Notes: generated by a model from the letters alone, not told the origin. Counted from the first letter of the stretch, positions 17,631 through 27,984 are shown. The stretch: DNA of 64,000 nucleotides from Planobacterium oryzisoli (GCF_015354315.1 NZ_JADKYY010000009.1:1-64000); one strand, 5' to 3'. Numbers and translations are program-made.

Positions 17631-18299
17631 CTAAAACTGATAGGCCAGATTCCAAGCAAAACCTACTGTAAATTTAGTGGAAGATTTGCCGAATCCCGGA
17701 ACAATCATTGGCTGCATTTCTTCCTGTTTTGTGGAGTAAAGCATATACCTGGGCTGTACATTCACATCAATTAGAAATGGAGTATCAAAAAGCTTAACCC
17801 GTCCCCCGACACTCGCCTCCAGCCATGCAGAGAATTGTCTCGAAGCAGGCAAAGTAAGAAATCCTTCCGTACCAGAAGCACCCTTGACAGGTACTCTTGT
17901 ATACTCTTGGGTGTACGAAGCGAATCCTAATTTGGGTCCTGCGTAAAAACCGTTTAAATCTGTTTCGGATTCTTTGACAAGCATAAAAGTACTGCCTATC
18001 TTAGCAAACATACCATTCGCACTCCCCTGATAACCGTTTCGCTCATAGACGCTTGATTCATACCCTAAATCACCTACTACATTTAACTTAGGACCTATGG
18101 ATTTAGAAACAAAGAACTGAACTAGCTTCCTGTCTGAAAACAACGACAGACTCCCATTTAGCACGTCAAACCCTACGATCCAATCCGCAGCGGGCTCGAC
18201 TGCTACTGCTTTTGCTAAAGTATCCTGCTGCGCTCCATTCTGAGCATACGCACAGAAAGAGAAGCTAAAAATTAAGATACAAGTGAGGATTTGTTTCAT
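17631..18299 (-). CDS. Outer-membrane beta-barrel-like protein (probable DUF6048 family)
   Basis: About 222 residues with a signal peptide (MKQILTCILIFSFSFCAYAQ). The body alternates hydrophobic and polar residues in short strands and ends in FTVGFAWNLAYQF. A terminal Phe after alternating aromatics is typical of outer-membrane barrels. The start 12 bases further up would add MKFL; the ATG at 18299 gives the cleaner signal peptide. Its start lies inside the upstream lipoprotein gene (35-base overlap), so the two are coupled. The family label rests on my recollection that DUF6452 and DUF6048 genes sit side by side near rlmD in flavobacteria. Function unknown. Confidence 0.7.
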   Translation of the reverse strand: MKQILTCILIFSFSFCAYAQNGAQQDTLAKAVAVEPAADWIVGFDVLNGSLSLFSDRKLVQFFVSKSIGPKLNVVGDLGYESSVYERNGYQGSANGMFAKIGSTFMLVKESETDLNGFYAGPKLGFASYTQEYTRVPVKGASGTEGFLTLPASRQFSAWLEASVGGRVKLFDTPFLIDVNVQPRYMLYSTKQEEMQPMIVPGFGKSSTKFTVGFAWNLAYQF

Positions 18300-18735
18300 C
18301 AGAAATTTCATTGGTTAGAGCCTCAAAGGAATCTACGGTGCCTTCCCCGCTAAGATTGTAGGTAACATCGTGGTACGTTCTTTTAAATCCACATGCAGGA
18401 GAAACATATTGTGCTTTAGTTTGATAATGCACAGATAAAACAGACGGATTTTGTTCAGGATCCGTTCTAAGCTTTATCTGAGTGGAGCTACTTTGGTCCA
18501 CCCGCAGGGGGAGAAGAACTGAATCTACTCGCACAGCATCTTGAACCAGGACAAACCCACTCCCATAATCTACTTCTATAATAAGACGTGATAACTGGGT
18601 TTGTTTATTTGCAGTAGCATCTTTAAAAAGTATTTTGAGCCTTGGCGTAGATTCCCCGCTTAAACAAATATCATCCTCGGATGAGCAACTCAAAAGTGCA
18701 ACACATGCTACTGCAAATAATACAAACTTCTTCAT
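18265..18735 (-). CDS. DUF6452-type lipoprotein
   Basis: A 156-residue protein whose N-terminus MKKFVLFAVACVALLSC ends in a lipobox (LLSC, Cys17), so it is a lipoprotein. The mature part has a conserved-looking CGFKRTYHDVTYNL near the C-terminus and two further Cys (in DDICLSG and SPACGF) that could form a disulfide. The pattern matches DUF6452 proteins, known only from Bacteroidota and of unknown function. It lies just after the metalloprotease gene (4-base gap) and overlaps the outer-membrane protein gene downstream. Confidence 0.72.
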   Translation of the reverse strand: MKKFVLFAVACVALLSCSSEDDICLSGESTPRLKILFKDATANKQTQLSRLIIEVDYGSGFVLVQDAVRVDSVLLPLRVDQSSSTQIKLRTDPEQNPSVLSVHYQTKAQYVSPACGFKRTYHDVTYNLSGEGTVDSFEALTNEISDETNPHLYLNF

Positions 18736-18739
18736 AGAA

Positions 18740-21259
18740 TTAATTTGTTGGGCTTAGCGCCTTCTCGATCTGGTATTTTAAATCTTGAAAATGGTAGCGC
18801 TCTATTGCCTCATTACTAGATCTTGCTTTCTGATCAAGTTCATTCTGTAGGTCAAACAATGTCCCTCTCGTTACTGCCAAGACATCAGAGTTTGGAGAAA
18901 GGGTTACTGAGTTACCTCTAGTAGCCGTGGTGGCTGCGGGACGTGGAGTCAATATTGAAATCATACTTCCGATGTAATTTCTTTGAAGGTTTCTTCTATA
19001 TAAATCGGGAGTTCCTTGAGTAAAAATACTGGACTTGAGATCCTGCATATACTCATACACAGTGTATGCCTTCTGATCTACAGATTGCGACTGATACATT
19101 TTCTGTAGCACCATTGGACTTAAAATCCGGTTAAGTACAGTGTTTTGCAGATTTTCTACTACCTGAACCGGCGTTCTAGATGTGTTCTCAAAAACGTCCT
19201 TGTTAAATAACCATTGCGGAGTTGTGAATACCTGTTTGGACAAAAACTCCAAAGCTTGCTTTTGCTCCGCCTTGCTTACCACCTCATATACAGGACCACT
19301 CTGCTCAATTGTCTTTGGGGTTTCTAACTCTCCACCAATATATTTGGATACATGTCCTAGATAGCGTGCGAATTGTCCTGTAACCTGATCGTACATGATT
19401 CCCAAATTGTCATAGTCTTCATTAGCAGTAGCAGTCCACTTTGGAAGATTAGAGACTATTCTTTTCAGGTTTTCAATTCCGTAGCCACTTCCTAGCATTG
19501 CGTTGTCTCCAACCTGTTCACTTTGTGACCTTGGATCAAATGGATTTATTTCAGTACCAAACCAAAGTCTGGGATTTTTAAGCTTATTGATCACCAATTT
19601 GTTCAAAAATTCCTTTTCAGCATCAGGTGATTTAAACTGGTAGTATCTTCTATAACCCCATTCTATAGCCCATTCATCGTAATCTCCAATCCTAGGCATA
19701 ATTCCGCTTTCATCAACCTTATCTTCTGGCTGTGCCACATAATTAAAACGGGCATAGTCCATAATAGACGGGGTATGCCCGTTCTTCTTTAACCAATTTT
19801 TATCACGCAGCTTTTCCACTGGAACCGAAGAGCTGGATCCAAAATTATGACGAAGTCCAATTGTGTGCCCCACTTCATGTGCCGATACAAACCGAATAAG
19901 CTCGCCCATTAATTTGTCATCAAATTCCATAGTGCGTGCCCGCGGATCGTTAGGTGCAGCTTGTATAAAATACCAATTACGAAGTAAAGACATCACATTG
20001 TGGTACCAATTAATATGACTTTCCATTATTTCACCTGTCCTTGGATCCGAAATGGATGGTCCAGAAGCATTAGGAACATCGGATGGTTTGTATACAATTG
20101 CGGAAAATCTAGCGTCTTCCAAACTCCATTCCGGATCTTCCTTTGCATTAGGAATTTTGGCATATATTGCGTTTTTAAAGCCAGCCTTTTCAAAGGCCTT
20201 TTGCCAGTCGTTTACTCCAGCGGCCAGATAAGGCACCCATTTTTTAGGAGTTGAAGGATCAATGTAGAACACTATTGGTTTAGCCGGTTCCACCAATTCT
20301 CCTCTCTTATATTTTTCAAGATCTTGCGGCTTAGGCTCCAAACGCCATCTTTTGATAAGAGACACTCTCTTGACACCCTGTGGATCAAGATCAAAATCTG
20401 TATAACCTACAGTAAAGTATCCTACGCGTGGATCGTAATATCTTGCCTGCATCTTGTTCTCAGGAAGTAACACTAGTGAGGAGTTGATCTCTACAGTATA
20501 ATTCCCACTAATGACCTGACGACTAGGTGTTGCGCCAGCTCCAGGAGGAGGCGTTCCTAGGGTTCGCGCGTACGTTTTGGTCGTATTAATTTCGATGTTA
20601 TTTGGGAAAGATTTTATGAAATTTACAAAAGATTTGTCCTTTTGAAATGCCCCAACCCTGAATCCGTTCTTGGCTGTAGCGGCAAAGGAAACCAATTCAT
20701 TATCTGCATTCACAAAATCCGTCACATCAATAACCGACGATTTCTTGTCTGGAGAAAATGCCTTAATCTCAAAGGCCTGTACAATACTCTGCGTATTATT
20801 GCGCATTACCGAATTATACATCTGCGAGGTGGAATCGCTCGCATATTCCGCGTAGGAAATAGATCTAATGAATATTTTATCCTGGGGACCCTTTTCAAAT
20901 GCGATTACGTTTTGGGCGATTTGGTCACCTGCGAATCCCGTAGTTCCTGAGCGCATTCCGGCTGCCGCTTTTGTCAATCTACTTACAAGTAGAAATTCTT
21001 TCTTAAGGACCGTATTGGGAATTTCAAAATAGTATTTATCCTCAACTTTATGAACCTTTAGTACACCCTCATCTGTAATGGCTTTAGCCGTAATAACATC
21101 TTTGTACGGCTTGATTTTTTCCGGTTTTTTTGCTGCTGGAGTCACCGGTTTGGTTTTGACGGTGTCTTCTTTTGCTTTTGTAGAATCGGTCTGGGCATAG
21201 GATAAACTTGCCGTGGTGGAAAGCACCAGACATAACAATACACTTTTGAGTCTTTTCAT
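18740..21259 (-). CDS. Secreted zinc-dependent metalloprotease (DUF5117/DUF5118/DUF4953 type)
   Basis: An 839-residue protein with a signal peptide ending at SLSYAQ. A Lys/Pro/Thr-rich linker follows (about 24-55), then a long N-terminal region of the DUF5117/5118 type. The zinc site is HEVGHTIGLRHNF (His461, Glu462, His465), the extended gluzincin-like HExxHxxGLRHN signature of this family, followed by PSIMDYARFNYVAQPED. These large proteases are common in Bacteroidota envelopes; the substrate is unknown. It lies between rlmD and the DUF6452 lipoprotein, all on the minus strand with small gaps. Confidence 0.9.
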   Translation of the reverse strand: MKRLKSVLLCLVLSTTASLSYAQTDSTKAKEDTVKTKPVTPAAKKPEKIKPYKDVITAKAITDEGVLKVHKVEDKYYFEIPNTVLKKEFLLVSRLTKAAAGMRSGTTGFAGDQIAQNVIAFEKGPQDKIFIRSISYAEYASDSTSQMYNSVMRNNTQSIVQAFEIKAFSPDKKSSVIDVTDFVNADNELVSFAATAKNGFRVGAFQKDKSFVNFIKSFPNNIEINTTKTYARTLGTPPPGAGATPSRQVISGNYTVEINSSLVLLPENKMQARYYDPRVGYFTVGYTDFDLDPQGVKRVSLIKRWRLEPKPQDLEKYKRGELVEPAKPIVFYIDPSTPKKWVPYLAAGVNDWQKAFEKAGFKNAIYAKIPNAKEDPEWSLEDARFSAIVYKPSDVPNASGPSISDPRTGEIMESHINWYHNVMSLLRNWYFIQAAPNDPRARTMEFDDKLMGELIRFVSAHEVGHTIGLRHNFGSSSSVPVEKLRDKNWLKKNGHTPSIMDYARFNYVAQPEDKVDESGIMPRIGDYDEWAIEWGYRRYYQFKSPDAEKEFLNKLVINKLKNPRLWFGTEINPFDPRSQSEQVGDNAMLGSGYGIENLKRIVSNLPKWTATANEDYDNLGIMYDQVTGQFARYLGHVSKYIGGELETPKTIEQSGPVYEVVSKAEQKQALEFLSKQVFTTPQWLFNKDVFENTSRTPVQVVENLQNTVLNRILSPMVLQKMYQSQSVDQKAYTVYEYMQDLKSSIFTQGTPDLYRRNLQRNYIGSMISILTPRPAATTATRGNSVTLSPNSDVLAVTRGTLFDLQNELDQKARSSNEAIERYHFQDLKYQIEKALSPTN

Positions 21260-21299
21260 ATGGTTAAATTTTTGCTAAAGATAACAAAAATTTGTACAG

Positions 21300-22703
21300 T
21301 TAAACCCTTACTAACAGGGCTATATTCTCCACATGGTGGGTTTGAGGAAACATATCAACTGGTAGAATTTTCACCAATTTATAATGTTCTTTAAGAAGAG
21401 CTATATCTCGCGCCTGAGTGGCGGAATTACAACTTACATAGACAATCCGCTCAGGTGCAAGTTTAATAATCTGCTCTATAACTTTAGAATGCATTCCATC
21501 ACGTGGTGGATCGGTCACTAAAACATCTGCTGGAGGGTGGTTTGCTAGAAAATTCTCCGTAAAAACTTCTTTCATATCCCCACAGTAGAAGCTGCAGTTT
21601 GTTAAACCGTTTAACTCAGCATGCTCCCGTGCAGCATCAATTGCTTCAGGTACCGCTTCAATTCCAATTACCTGCTTTGCAGAGCGCGCCAAATACTGCG
21701 CAATAGTACCTGTTCCAGTATAAAGATCATATACCACTTCATTACCCGTTAATTGTGCAAAATCATGCGTCTTGCGATAGAGGTTTAAGGCTTGTTTGTA
21801 ATTAGTCTGAAAGAAAGATTTAGGGCCTATTTTAAATTTGAGGCCGTCCATCTCCTCCAGCAAATATCCTGGACCAAAGAATACCTCAATATCCAAGTCG
21901 TAGACAGAATCATTCGCTTTAGGATTAACTGCGTAGAGCAACGTACTTATTTGAGGAAAACGAGAAAGCAGAAATTCGAATAACTTTTGCTGATTTTCAG
22001 GCTCGGATCTGAACAATTGAAATAAAACCATCCATTCTCCTTTGGCGTTCTGTCTAAGCATTAGCGTTCTTAAGAATCCTTCTTGACTTCGAGGATCAAA
22101 GAAATCAAGGGAATGTGCATCGGCGTATTCTTTTACTGCCAATCTTATTTCATTGGAAGGGGAAATTTGCAGATGGCATTCCTTAAGATCTAAAATCTTA
22201 CTCCACATTCCTGGAATGTGAAAACCTAGAGCATTGCGATTATCAAAATCCGTCCCTCCAATAATCTCCTCTTGTGTTAACCATCTGGAATTAGAAAAAG
22301 AAAATTCCATTTTATTTCGGTAGTAATACTGTTCTGGCGCTTCCAAAATAGATTCATTTATGAAATCGCTTATACCTCCAATCCTACGAATGTTATTTAA
22401 AACTTCATTTTCTTTATATTCAAGCTGCTTACCATAATTTAAATTTTGCCATTTACAACCTCCACACACACCAAAATGAATACACCGGGGAATAACCCGA
22501 TCCGTGGAATATTCAACAAACTCCTTTACGTCTCCTTCGACATAACTGGATTTAGATTTCCGCACGTTCACATGTACCAGATCGCCTGGAACCGCACCTT
22601 TAACCAGTACAGTCTTTCCATTCTCCGCACGACCCACAGCTACACCTTTTGCTCCTGCAGATACCATTCGGATATTCTCTAGGACCACATTCTTTTTTCT
22701 CAT
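21300..22703 (-). CDS. rlmD: 23S rRNA (uracil-C5)-methyltransferase, RlmD/RumA type
   Basis: A SAM-dependent RNA methyltransferase of about 467 residues. The N-terminal TRAM domain (about 1-60) is followed by the iron-sulfur Cys set CIHFGVCGGCKWQNL. The SAM site is VYDLYTGTGTIAQYLA. The catalytic motifs are VTDPPRDGMHSKV and VYVSCNSATQARD, the latter holding the nucleophilic Cys. A start 24 bases further up is possible (MMKTYFCK...), but a TAnnTTTG box lies in that extension, so I use the ATG at 22703. It probably methylates U1939-type sites of 23S rRNA; exact position is inferred from family. Confidence 0.92.
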   Translation of the reverse strand: MRKKNVVLENIRMVSAGAKGVAVGRAENGKTVLVKGAVPGDLVHVNVRKSKSSYVEGDVKEFVEYSTDRVIPRCIHFGVCGGCKWQNLNYGKQLEYKENEVLNNIRRIGGISDFINESILEAPEQYYYRNKMEFSFSNSRWLTQEEIIGGTDFDNRNALGFHIPGMWSKILDLKECHLQISPSNEIRLAVKEYADAHSLDFFDPRSQEGFLRTLMLRQNAKGEWMVLFQLFRSEPENQQKLFEFLLSRFPQISTLLYAVNPKANDSVYDLDIEVFFGPGYLLEEMDGLKFKIGPKSFFQTNYKQALNLYRKTHDFAQLTGNEVVYDLYTGTGTIAQYLARSAKQVIGIEAVPEAIDAAREHAELNGLTNCSFYCGDMKEVFTENFLANHPPADVLVTDPPRDGMHSKVIEQIIKLAPERIVYVSCNSATQARDIALLKEHYKLVKILPVDMFPQTHHVENIALLVRV

Positions 22704-22731
22704 TTTGCAAAAGTACGTTTTCATCAATAAA

Positions 22732-22759
22732 AAAACCTTGCCGTTTAGAACAAGGTTTT
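22732..22759 (-). terminator. Terminator of the thioredoxin-fold lipoprotein gene
   Basis: The perfect 9-base arms 22732-22740 and 22751-22759 flank a 10-base loop. A T-run follows on the minus strand, directly upstream of the rlmD promoter box. Confidence 0.85.
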
Positions 22760-22782
22760 GATAGTTTCAAAATTTAACACAC

Positions 22783-24279
22783 TTATTTGGAAAGTGAATC
22801 CGCCGGAACCGCCATCGAGTCCTGTGGTGGCATCATTACCGGTTGCTGGGGAAGTGTCACTCCACTCACTTTCTCTACTGCAGTAGCAAATTCAGGATCA
22901 TTTAGATTGTAAAATGGTCTTGCTACAAGTTTACCTTCTTTATCAAGTAATAAATAGCTGGGAAGCTTAAATCCGTATAGACCCAGTTCACCAGCTCTCT
23001 TGGAATTTATACCCCCTTCTAACCAATAATGTGTTCCCGCTATCCCTTGAAACAACGCAGTACTTGTTTTATTAAACTGTTCTTTAGTGTCATCCAGGTT
23101 AATAAAAGTATATTGAAGCTTATCTCCTGCCTTGGAGGTAAAATCTTTTAACTGTGGAAGCGCAGTTAAAGCAACGTTTGGGTTCCACGACGCATAAAAC
23201 ACAATTAAAGTTGGTCGGTCTGCCTTTTTTCCCAATTCAATCTTTTCATTCTTTACATTTAATACGTTTAAGGAAAACTGTGTTCCAGCCTTTTCTCCCA
23301 TAAGCACTTTTTGTAAATGTTTCAAATCGGACTTGATGGATGCATTAGAGACATGCTTTTCTATCTGCGCAGTAACCTCATCGTATCGCTCTGAATTCAT
23401 GAAATTCAAGTCCGATTGCGAAATGATATAAGCGAAAAAATAGTCCTTTGCAGTTTGAGATAGATCTTTTCGTGTTTTAAGATACTCACCAAACAGCTTT
23501 GAAATGAGCGGTTGTTCCTTGGCCTGTGGCTGGGAACTCATGTATTTTTGAAAATCTCCGTTTAGTTTATTTAATTGGTATTCCCTGTACATAGGAAAGT
23601 CTCTGATCATCTCATCATTGTCCTTCATCAAATTATCACGAAAATCCTTAAAATTCTGTGAGACCTTGAATTGAGGATTGGTTGTAATCTGACCATGCAT
23701 TTGCTCATATCCATCTACCAATCCCATTAATCGGGCTTGCGTTTCCCTTTTCTTATACTTTAGCGCTTTGCTGCTGGGATTGTACTTTTTAGCATTTTCC
23801 TCGTAGATTTTATCCGTCTGCTCGGTTATCGCATTAAATTCCTTTATGAAAGCATCTTCCTTTTTTCCTAAGAGCTGCTCCATATTAATTTTGGATGCAT
23901 AGGTTTCAAATGCCAATTGTGCAGATTTCATGAAATCATTGTTGTTCTTGGCATCGCCAATAAATTGGACATCTTCCGGGAAATTAGCGCTACTTGCTTT
24001 CAATTCTAATTTTTGGCCAGGCTCTAAATACACCATCATATTTCGACCCGCATACGTCAGCACATATAAGCCGTGCTTGTCCGCCTCAAAAGCCCCTTGA
24101 AAATTACCCTTTGGGTCCAGACCCACATTAAGAAGCGGGAGTGTTGCAGCTCCAGAAGTTTCAATAACTTCAATTCGTTCTAATGGGGATCCCCCTGTAA
24201 TCGTCCCTTTAACTTCGATTGTTTTGTTGCATGACAAAGCTACTATGGTCAGCAAGAACAGTAAAAAATACTTCTTCAT
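22783..24279 (-). CDS. Thioredoxin-fold lipoprotein lacking the CxxC motif
   Basis: A 498-residue lipoprotein (MKKYFLLFLLTIVALSC, lipobox Cys17). Residues about 20-110 resemble the DUF4369 domain that precedes TlpA-like domains in Bacteroidota. A helical middle follows, then a TlpA/AhpC-type thioredoxin domain (about 335-470). Where active homologues read FWASWCxxC, this protein has FYASWNPNVALTALP, so both redox Cys are missing; the cis-Pro region GFKLPSYLLLDKEGK remains. It is unlikely to be an oxidoreductase and may bind partners or peptides. The C-terminal tail is Pro/Met-rich. Monocistronic by its own promoter box and terminator. Confidence 0.82.
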   Translation of the reverse strand: MKKYFLLFLLTIVALSCNKTIEVKGTITGGSPLERIEVIETSGAATLPLLNVGLDPKGNFQGAFEADKHGLYVLTYAGRNMMVYLEPGQKLELKASSANFPEDVQFIGDAKNNNDFMKSAQLAFETYASKINMEQLLGKKEDAFIKEFNAITEQTDKIYEENAKKYNPSSKALKYKKRETQARLMGLVDGYEQMHGQITTNPQFKVSQNFKDFRDNLMKDNDEMIRDFPMYREYQLNKLNGDFQKYMSSQPQAKEQPLISKLFGEYLKTRKDLSQTAKDYFFAYIISQSDLNFMNSERYDEVTAQIEKHVSNASIKSDLKHLQKVLMGEKAGTQFSLNVLNVKNEKIELGKKADRPTLIVFYASWNPNVALTALPQLKDFTSKAGDKLQYTFINLDDTKEQFNKTSTALFQGIAGTHYWLEGGINSKRAGELGLYGFKLPSYLLLDKEGKLVARPFYNLNDPEFATAVEKVSGVTLPQQPVMMPPQDSMAVPADSLSK

Positions 24280-24296
24280 TTTAAGATATTAAGTGG

Positions 24297-24304
24297 CAAA
24301 AATA
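24297..24304 (-). promoter_or_regulatory. Bacteroidota -7 box for the thioredoxin-fold lipoprotein
   Basis: On the minus strand this reads TATTTTTG, an exact TAnnTTTG match, 17 bases before the ATG. Confidence 0.55.
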
Positions 24305-24349
24305 ACTTATTAAAGCCTTATATAAAACACTATTCTTCCTTTACTTACC

Positions 24350-24401
24350 TATACGCATAAAAAAAACCTCCGTACCGAAGATAGACTGCAGCCGAAGGTT
24401 T
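24350..24401 (-). terminator. Terminator of the sdhCAB operon
   Basis: Arms 24364-24373 and 24392-24401 pair over nine positions with one wobble. On the minus strand a long T-run (24356-24363) follows. It is 21 bases after the sdhB stop. Confidence 0.8.
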
Positions 24402-24421
24402 ATTATTTAGTTCCTCAAAGT

Positions 24422-25189
24422 TTATTCTTTGTCTATAACTGCGGAGATATATTCGCGATTCATACGTGCTATCACTTCAAGAGAGATCCCTTTAGGACAT
24501 TCTACCTCACAAGCACCCGTATTGGAACAGTTACCAAATCCTTCCTCATCCATTGTTCGCACCATATTTAGTACACGTCTCTTGGCTTCAACACGGCCTT
24601 GAGGCAACAAAGCAAACTGAGAAACTTTTGCTCCTACGAATAGCATCGCTGAACCATTTTTACATGTTGCTACGCATGCTCCGCACCCGATACAAGCAGC
24701 AGCATCCATTGCCTTATCTGCATCCTCTTTAGGAACCGGTATTGCATTAGCATCCAACGTATTACCAGAAGTATTCACGGAGATAAACCCACCTGCAGCC
24801 ATAATTCTATCAAAGGCCGAACGATCCACAACCAAGTCTTTTATGACCGGAAAGGCTGCACTTCTCCACGGCTCTATAGTAATAGTTTCTCCATCATTGA
24901 ACATTCTCATATGAAGCTGACAAGTGGTGATCCCTGTGTCAGGTCCATGGGGCCTACCATTAATATAGAGGGAACACATTCCACAAATACCCTCTCGACA
25001 GTCATGGTCAAAAGCAACTGGCTCACTACCTTCGTTCACCAGTTTCTCATTCAACATATCAAGCATCTCCAAAAATGAAGAATCTGTAGAAACATCAGAT
25101 ATTTTATAAACCTCGAACTGTCCCTTTGTTTTATTATTTTTCTGTCTCCAAATTTTCAGAGTCAGATTAAGTCCTTTTTTTGCACTCAT
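24422..25189 (-). CDS. sdhB: Succinate dehydrogenase iron-sulfur subunit
   Basis: A 255-residue subunit that passes electrons from SdhA flavin to the membrane anchor. The [2Fe-2S] ligands are in [19 protein letters not shown]. The two C-terminal clusters are in [17 protein letters not shown] and [15 protein letters not shown]. The protein is last in sdhC-sdhA-sdhB, 21 bases after sdhA. Together with a single five-helix cytochrome b subunit this is the Bacillus/Bacteroides-type (type B) complex, which couples to menaquinone. Confidence 0.96.
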   Translation of the reverse strand: MSAKKGLNLTLKIWRQKNNKTKGQFEVYKISDVSTDSSFLEMLDMLNEKLVNEGSEPVAFDHDCREGICGMCSLYINGRPHGPDTGITTCQLHMRMFNDGETITIEPWRSAAFPVIKDLVVDRSAFDRIMAAGGFISVNTSGNTLDANAIPVPKEDADKAMDAAACIGCGACVATCKNGSAMLFVGAKVSQFALLPQGRVEAKRRVLNMVRTMDEEGFGNCSNTGACEVECPKGISLEVIARMNREYISAVIDKE

Positions 25190-25210
25190 ATTCTTTACTG
25201 TTTTTGGAGA

Positions 25211-27223
25211 TTACTTATAACTTCTTTGCTTAACTTCAATGTTCTCATATACCAGCGGCTCCTTATGCAGTACCGATTCATTAATGTTCTGCCCGTTATA
25301 TTCCCAACATGCAGTATACATAAAGTTATCATCATCTCTTTCTGCTTCTCCCTCCGGAGTTGCATGATCCCATCTAAAATGTCCACCGCAAGATTCTTCT
25401 CTTTTTAAAGCATCGATGGCCATCAAATGTCCCAGTTCTAGAAAATCAGCAACACGTAAAGCCTTTTCCAGTTCCATGTTCATAGCATTTGCTTCACCAG
25501 GCACCTTGACATTCTTCCAAAAATCATTTCGCACCTCTTCAATTTCTTGAATAGCTTCCTGCAGACCTTCGGGTGTCCTTCCCATTCCTACTTTATTCCA
25601 CATAATGTTACCTAACTTCTTATGGAAATAATCTACCGAATGTGTTCCTTTATTATTTATAAAGAAGTTTATTCTCTCCTTAACCTGATTTTCCGCATCG
25701 TCAAATGCAGGTAAATTGGTAGGGATCGCTCCTGTACGAATATCGGCTGATAAATAATCTGCAATTGTATATGGTAACACGAAATAGCCATCTGCTAGTC
25801 CCTGCATCAGTGCAGAAGCTCCAAGCCTGTTCGCTCCGTGGTCAGAGAAATTGGCCTCTCCAATGACAAAGCATCCAGGAATGGTGGATTGCAAATTATA
25901 ATCTACCCAAACACCACCCATGGTATAGTGAACTGCAGGATAAATCTTCATTGGTGTGACGTAAGGATTATCTGCTGTGATTTTTTCGTACATCACAAAA
26001 AGGTTACCGTATTTTTCCTCCACCCAGGCTTTACCTAAATCATAAATTTGTTTTTCAGACGGATTTGAAATATTTTTCTCGATTGCAGCTTCACGGCCTT
26101 TTTTCATTATCTCGGTAGAGAAATCCAAATAAACACCCTCATTGGTATCATTGTTCTCAATACCGAAACCTGCATCACATCTTTCTTTGGCCGCCCTAGA
26201 CGCTACATCCCTTGGTACTAAATTTCCAAAAGCAGGATATCTGCGCTCCAAGTAGTAATCGCGGTCTTCTTCTTTAATATTTTCTGGTCTCAGCCTTCCT
26301 TCTCTTATAGCTTGCGCATCTTCTATATTTTTAGGCACCCAAATACGACCCGAGTTACGTAGAGACTCTGACATCAGTGTCAACTTACTCTGCTGAGTTC
26401 CATGAACTGGTATACAAGTAGGGTGAATTTGCACGAAACATGGATTGGCAAAGAAAGCTCCTTTTTTGTGAATTTTCCATGCTGCAGATACGTTTGATCC
26501 CATCGCGTTGGTAGAAAGAAAATATACATTTCCATATCCACCAGAAGCAATAACCACTGCATGTGCAGAATGTCTTTCTATTTCCCCAGTGACCAGGTTT
26601 CTGGCAATAATTCCTCTTGCTTTTCCGTCCACTACCACCAGGTCCAACATTTCGTGTCTGTTGAACATTTTGATTCTGCCTTTACCAATCTGTCGACTCA
26701 TAGCAGAATATGCCCCCAAAAGCAATTGCTGTCCCGTTTGTCCTTTGGCATAAAAGGTTCTTTTAACCTGTACTCCACCAAACGATCTGTTATCTAATTG
26801 TCCTCCGTACTCTCTTCCAAAGGGCACACCTTGTGCCACGCACTGGTCGATAATATTTGCAGATACTTCAGCCAGTCGATACACATTCGCTTCGCGAGCC
26901 CGATAATCACCTCCTTTAATAGTATCGTAAAACAACCGGTATACTGAATCTCCGTCTCCTTGATAGTTCTTTGCTGCATTAATACCGCCCTGCGCTGCTA
27001 TGGAGTGTGCTCTGCGGGGTGAATCTTGATAACAGAATGCCTTCACATTGTAGCCTTGTTCAGCTAATGTAGCTGCAGCACTACCTCCGGCCAGTCCGGT
27101 ACCTACTACAATCACGTCGATTTTATCGCGATTGTTAGGAGCTACCAAGTTCATATGATTTTTATGATTTTTCCACTTATCCTCTAAAGGACCCATTGGG
27201 ATTTTAGCATCTAGTTTGTTCAT
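25211..27223 (-). CDS. sdhA: Succinate dehydrogenase flavoprotein subunit
   Basis: A 670-residue catalytic subunit oxidising succinate to fumarate. The FAD Rossmann motif is [19 protein letters not shown], and the covalent-FAD His lies in [15 protein letters not shown]. Substrate-site segments include HPTCIPVHG and [13 protein letters not shown], and [17 protein letters not shown] is typical of the family. The length is longer than E. coli SdhA (588) and matches the Bacteroidota type. It lies between sdhC (14 bases) and sdhB. Confidence 0.97.
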   Translation of the reverse strand: MNKLDAKIPMGPLEDKWKNHKNHMNLVAPNNRDKIDVIVVGTGLAGGSAAATLAEQGYNVKAFCYQDSPRRAHSIAAQGGINAAKNYQGDGDSVYRLFYDTIKGGDYRAREANVYRLAEVSANIIDQCVAQGVPFGREYGGQLDNRSFGGVQVKRTFYAKGQTGQQLLLGAYSAMSRQIGKGRIKMFNRHEMLDLVVVDGKARGIIARNLVTGEIERHSAHAVVIASGGYGNVYFLSTNAMGSNVSAAWKIHKKGAFFANPCFVQIHPTCIPVHGTQQSKLTLMSESLRNSGRIWVPKNIEDAQAIREGRLRPENIKEEDRDYYLERRYPAFGNLVPRDVASRAAKERCDAGFGIENNDTNEGVYLDFSTEIMKKGREAAIEKNISNPSEKQIYDLGKAWVEEKYGNLFVMYEKITADNPYVTPMKIYPAVHYTMGGVWVDYNLQSTIPGCFVIGEANFSDHGANRLGASALMQGLADGYFVLPYTIADYLSADIRTGAIPTNLPAFDDAENQVKERINFFINNKGTHSVDYFHKKLGNIMWNKVGMGRTPEGLQEAIQEIEEVRNDFWKNVKVPGEANAMNMELEKALRVADFLELGHLMAIDALKREESCGGHFRWDHATPEGEAERDDDNFMYTACWEYNGQNINESVLHKEPLVYENIEVKQRSYK

Positions 27224-27237
27224 ATCTAATGTCGCTG

Positions 27238-27894
27238 TTATTTAGTTATGTAGTGGAATAATGCAATAAAAATAAAACCGGCTGGGATGAGCACGGAATA
27301 CCAATTACCAAGGGACTTAATAACTGGAGTGTATTTAGGATGTCGCGCGCCTATAGACTGAAACGAAGACTGGAATCCATGTGCAAGATGTAGTCCGAGA
27401 AGTATAAATGCAACCACGTAAGCAATAACTCTCCATAATTCAGAGAAGTGCCCTCTTAAATGGTCGTATTCTGTTCCTGTAGACTCAGCACCAAGATAGT
27501 TTTTAGAAATAGTTGGCACCCAGAAGTCAATCAAATGAACACCCAAGAAAACTAAAATAAATGCCCCTGAAATAATCATATTTCTAGATACCCACAAGGA
27601 GTTAGCGGAAGCTCCATTCACTGCATATTTTACAGGACGAGCCTGATTGTTTTTCAATTCCAATACGAAGCCCATAATAAAATGGAATAATACAGCAATT
27701 AAAAGTACTGGCTGCATCAAAAATTGAATTAATGGATTTTGACCCATAAAATGGGATGCGTCGTTAAAGGCTTGAGGGCTTATCACCGACAGAATATTAA
27801 TTGCCAAGTGCATTAAAAGAAAAATGAGCAAAAACATTGCTGACAATGCCATTGCATACTTTCTACCAATTGTAGAACTGGTTAAACCTGCCAT
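27238..27894 (-). CDS. sdhC: Succinate dehydrogenase cytochrome b subunit
   Basis: A 218-residue membrane anchor with five hydrophobic helices (around 15-35, 58-78, 102-122, 150-172 and 196-216). Candidate haem-ligand His occur within helices, for example [27 protein letters not shown] and [10 protein letters not shown]. This is the single-anchor, two-haem type. It leads the sdhCAB operon, with a -7 box 25 bases upstream. Confidence 0.93.
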   Translation of the reverse strand: MAGLTSSTIGRKYAMALSAMFLLIFLLMHLAINILSVISPQAFNDASHFMGQNPLIQFLMQPVLLIAVLFHFIMGFVLELKNNQARPVKYAVNGASANSLWVSRNMIISGAFILVFLGVHLIDFWVPTISKNYLGAESTGTEYDHLRGHFSELWRVIAYVVAFILLGLHLAHGFQSSFQSIGARHPKYTPVIKSLGNWYSVLIPAGFIFIALFHYITK

Positions 27895-27918
27895 AAAATT
27901 TAAATGTTTGAATTTTCA

Positions 27919-27926
27919 CAAAGTTA
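27919..27926 (-). promoter_or_regulatory. Bacteroidota -7 box for sdhCAB
   Basis: The minus strand reads TAACTTTG, an exact TAnnTTTG match, 24 bases before the sdhC ATG. Confidence 0.6.
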
Positions 27927-27984
27927 AAAAATGTTAATTGGCCACTGAGTGAGAAAAATCAGAAATAATTAGTTTATAATCTTT

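Noticed and set aside
24422-27894. The sdh genes read as a fumarate reductase
   Set aside because: Sequence alone cannot separate the two directions in type B complexes. The otherwise aerobic-looking flavobacterial context favours succinate dehydrogenase, so that name was kept.
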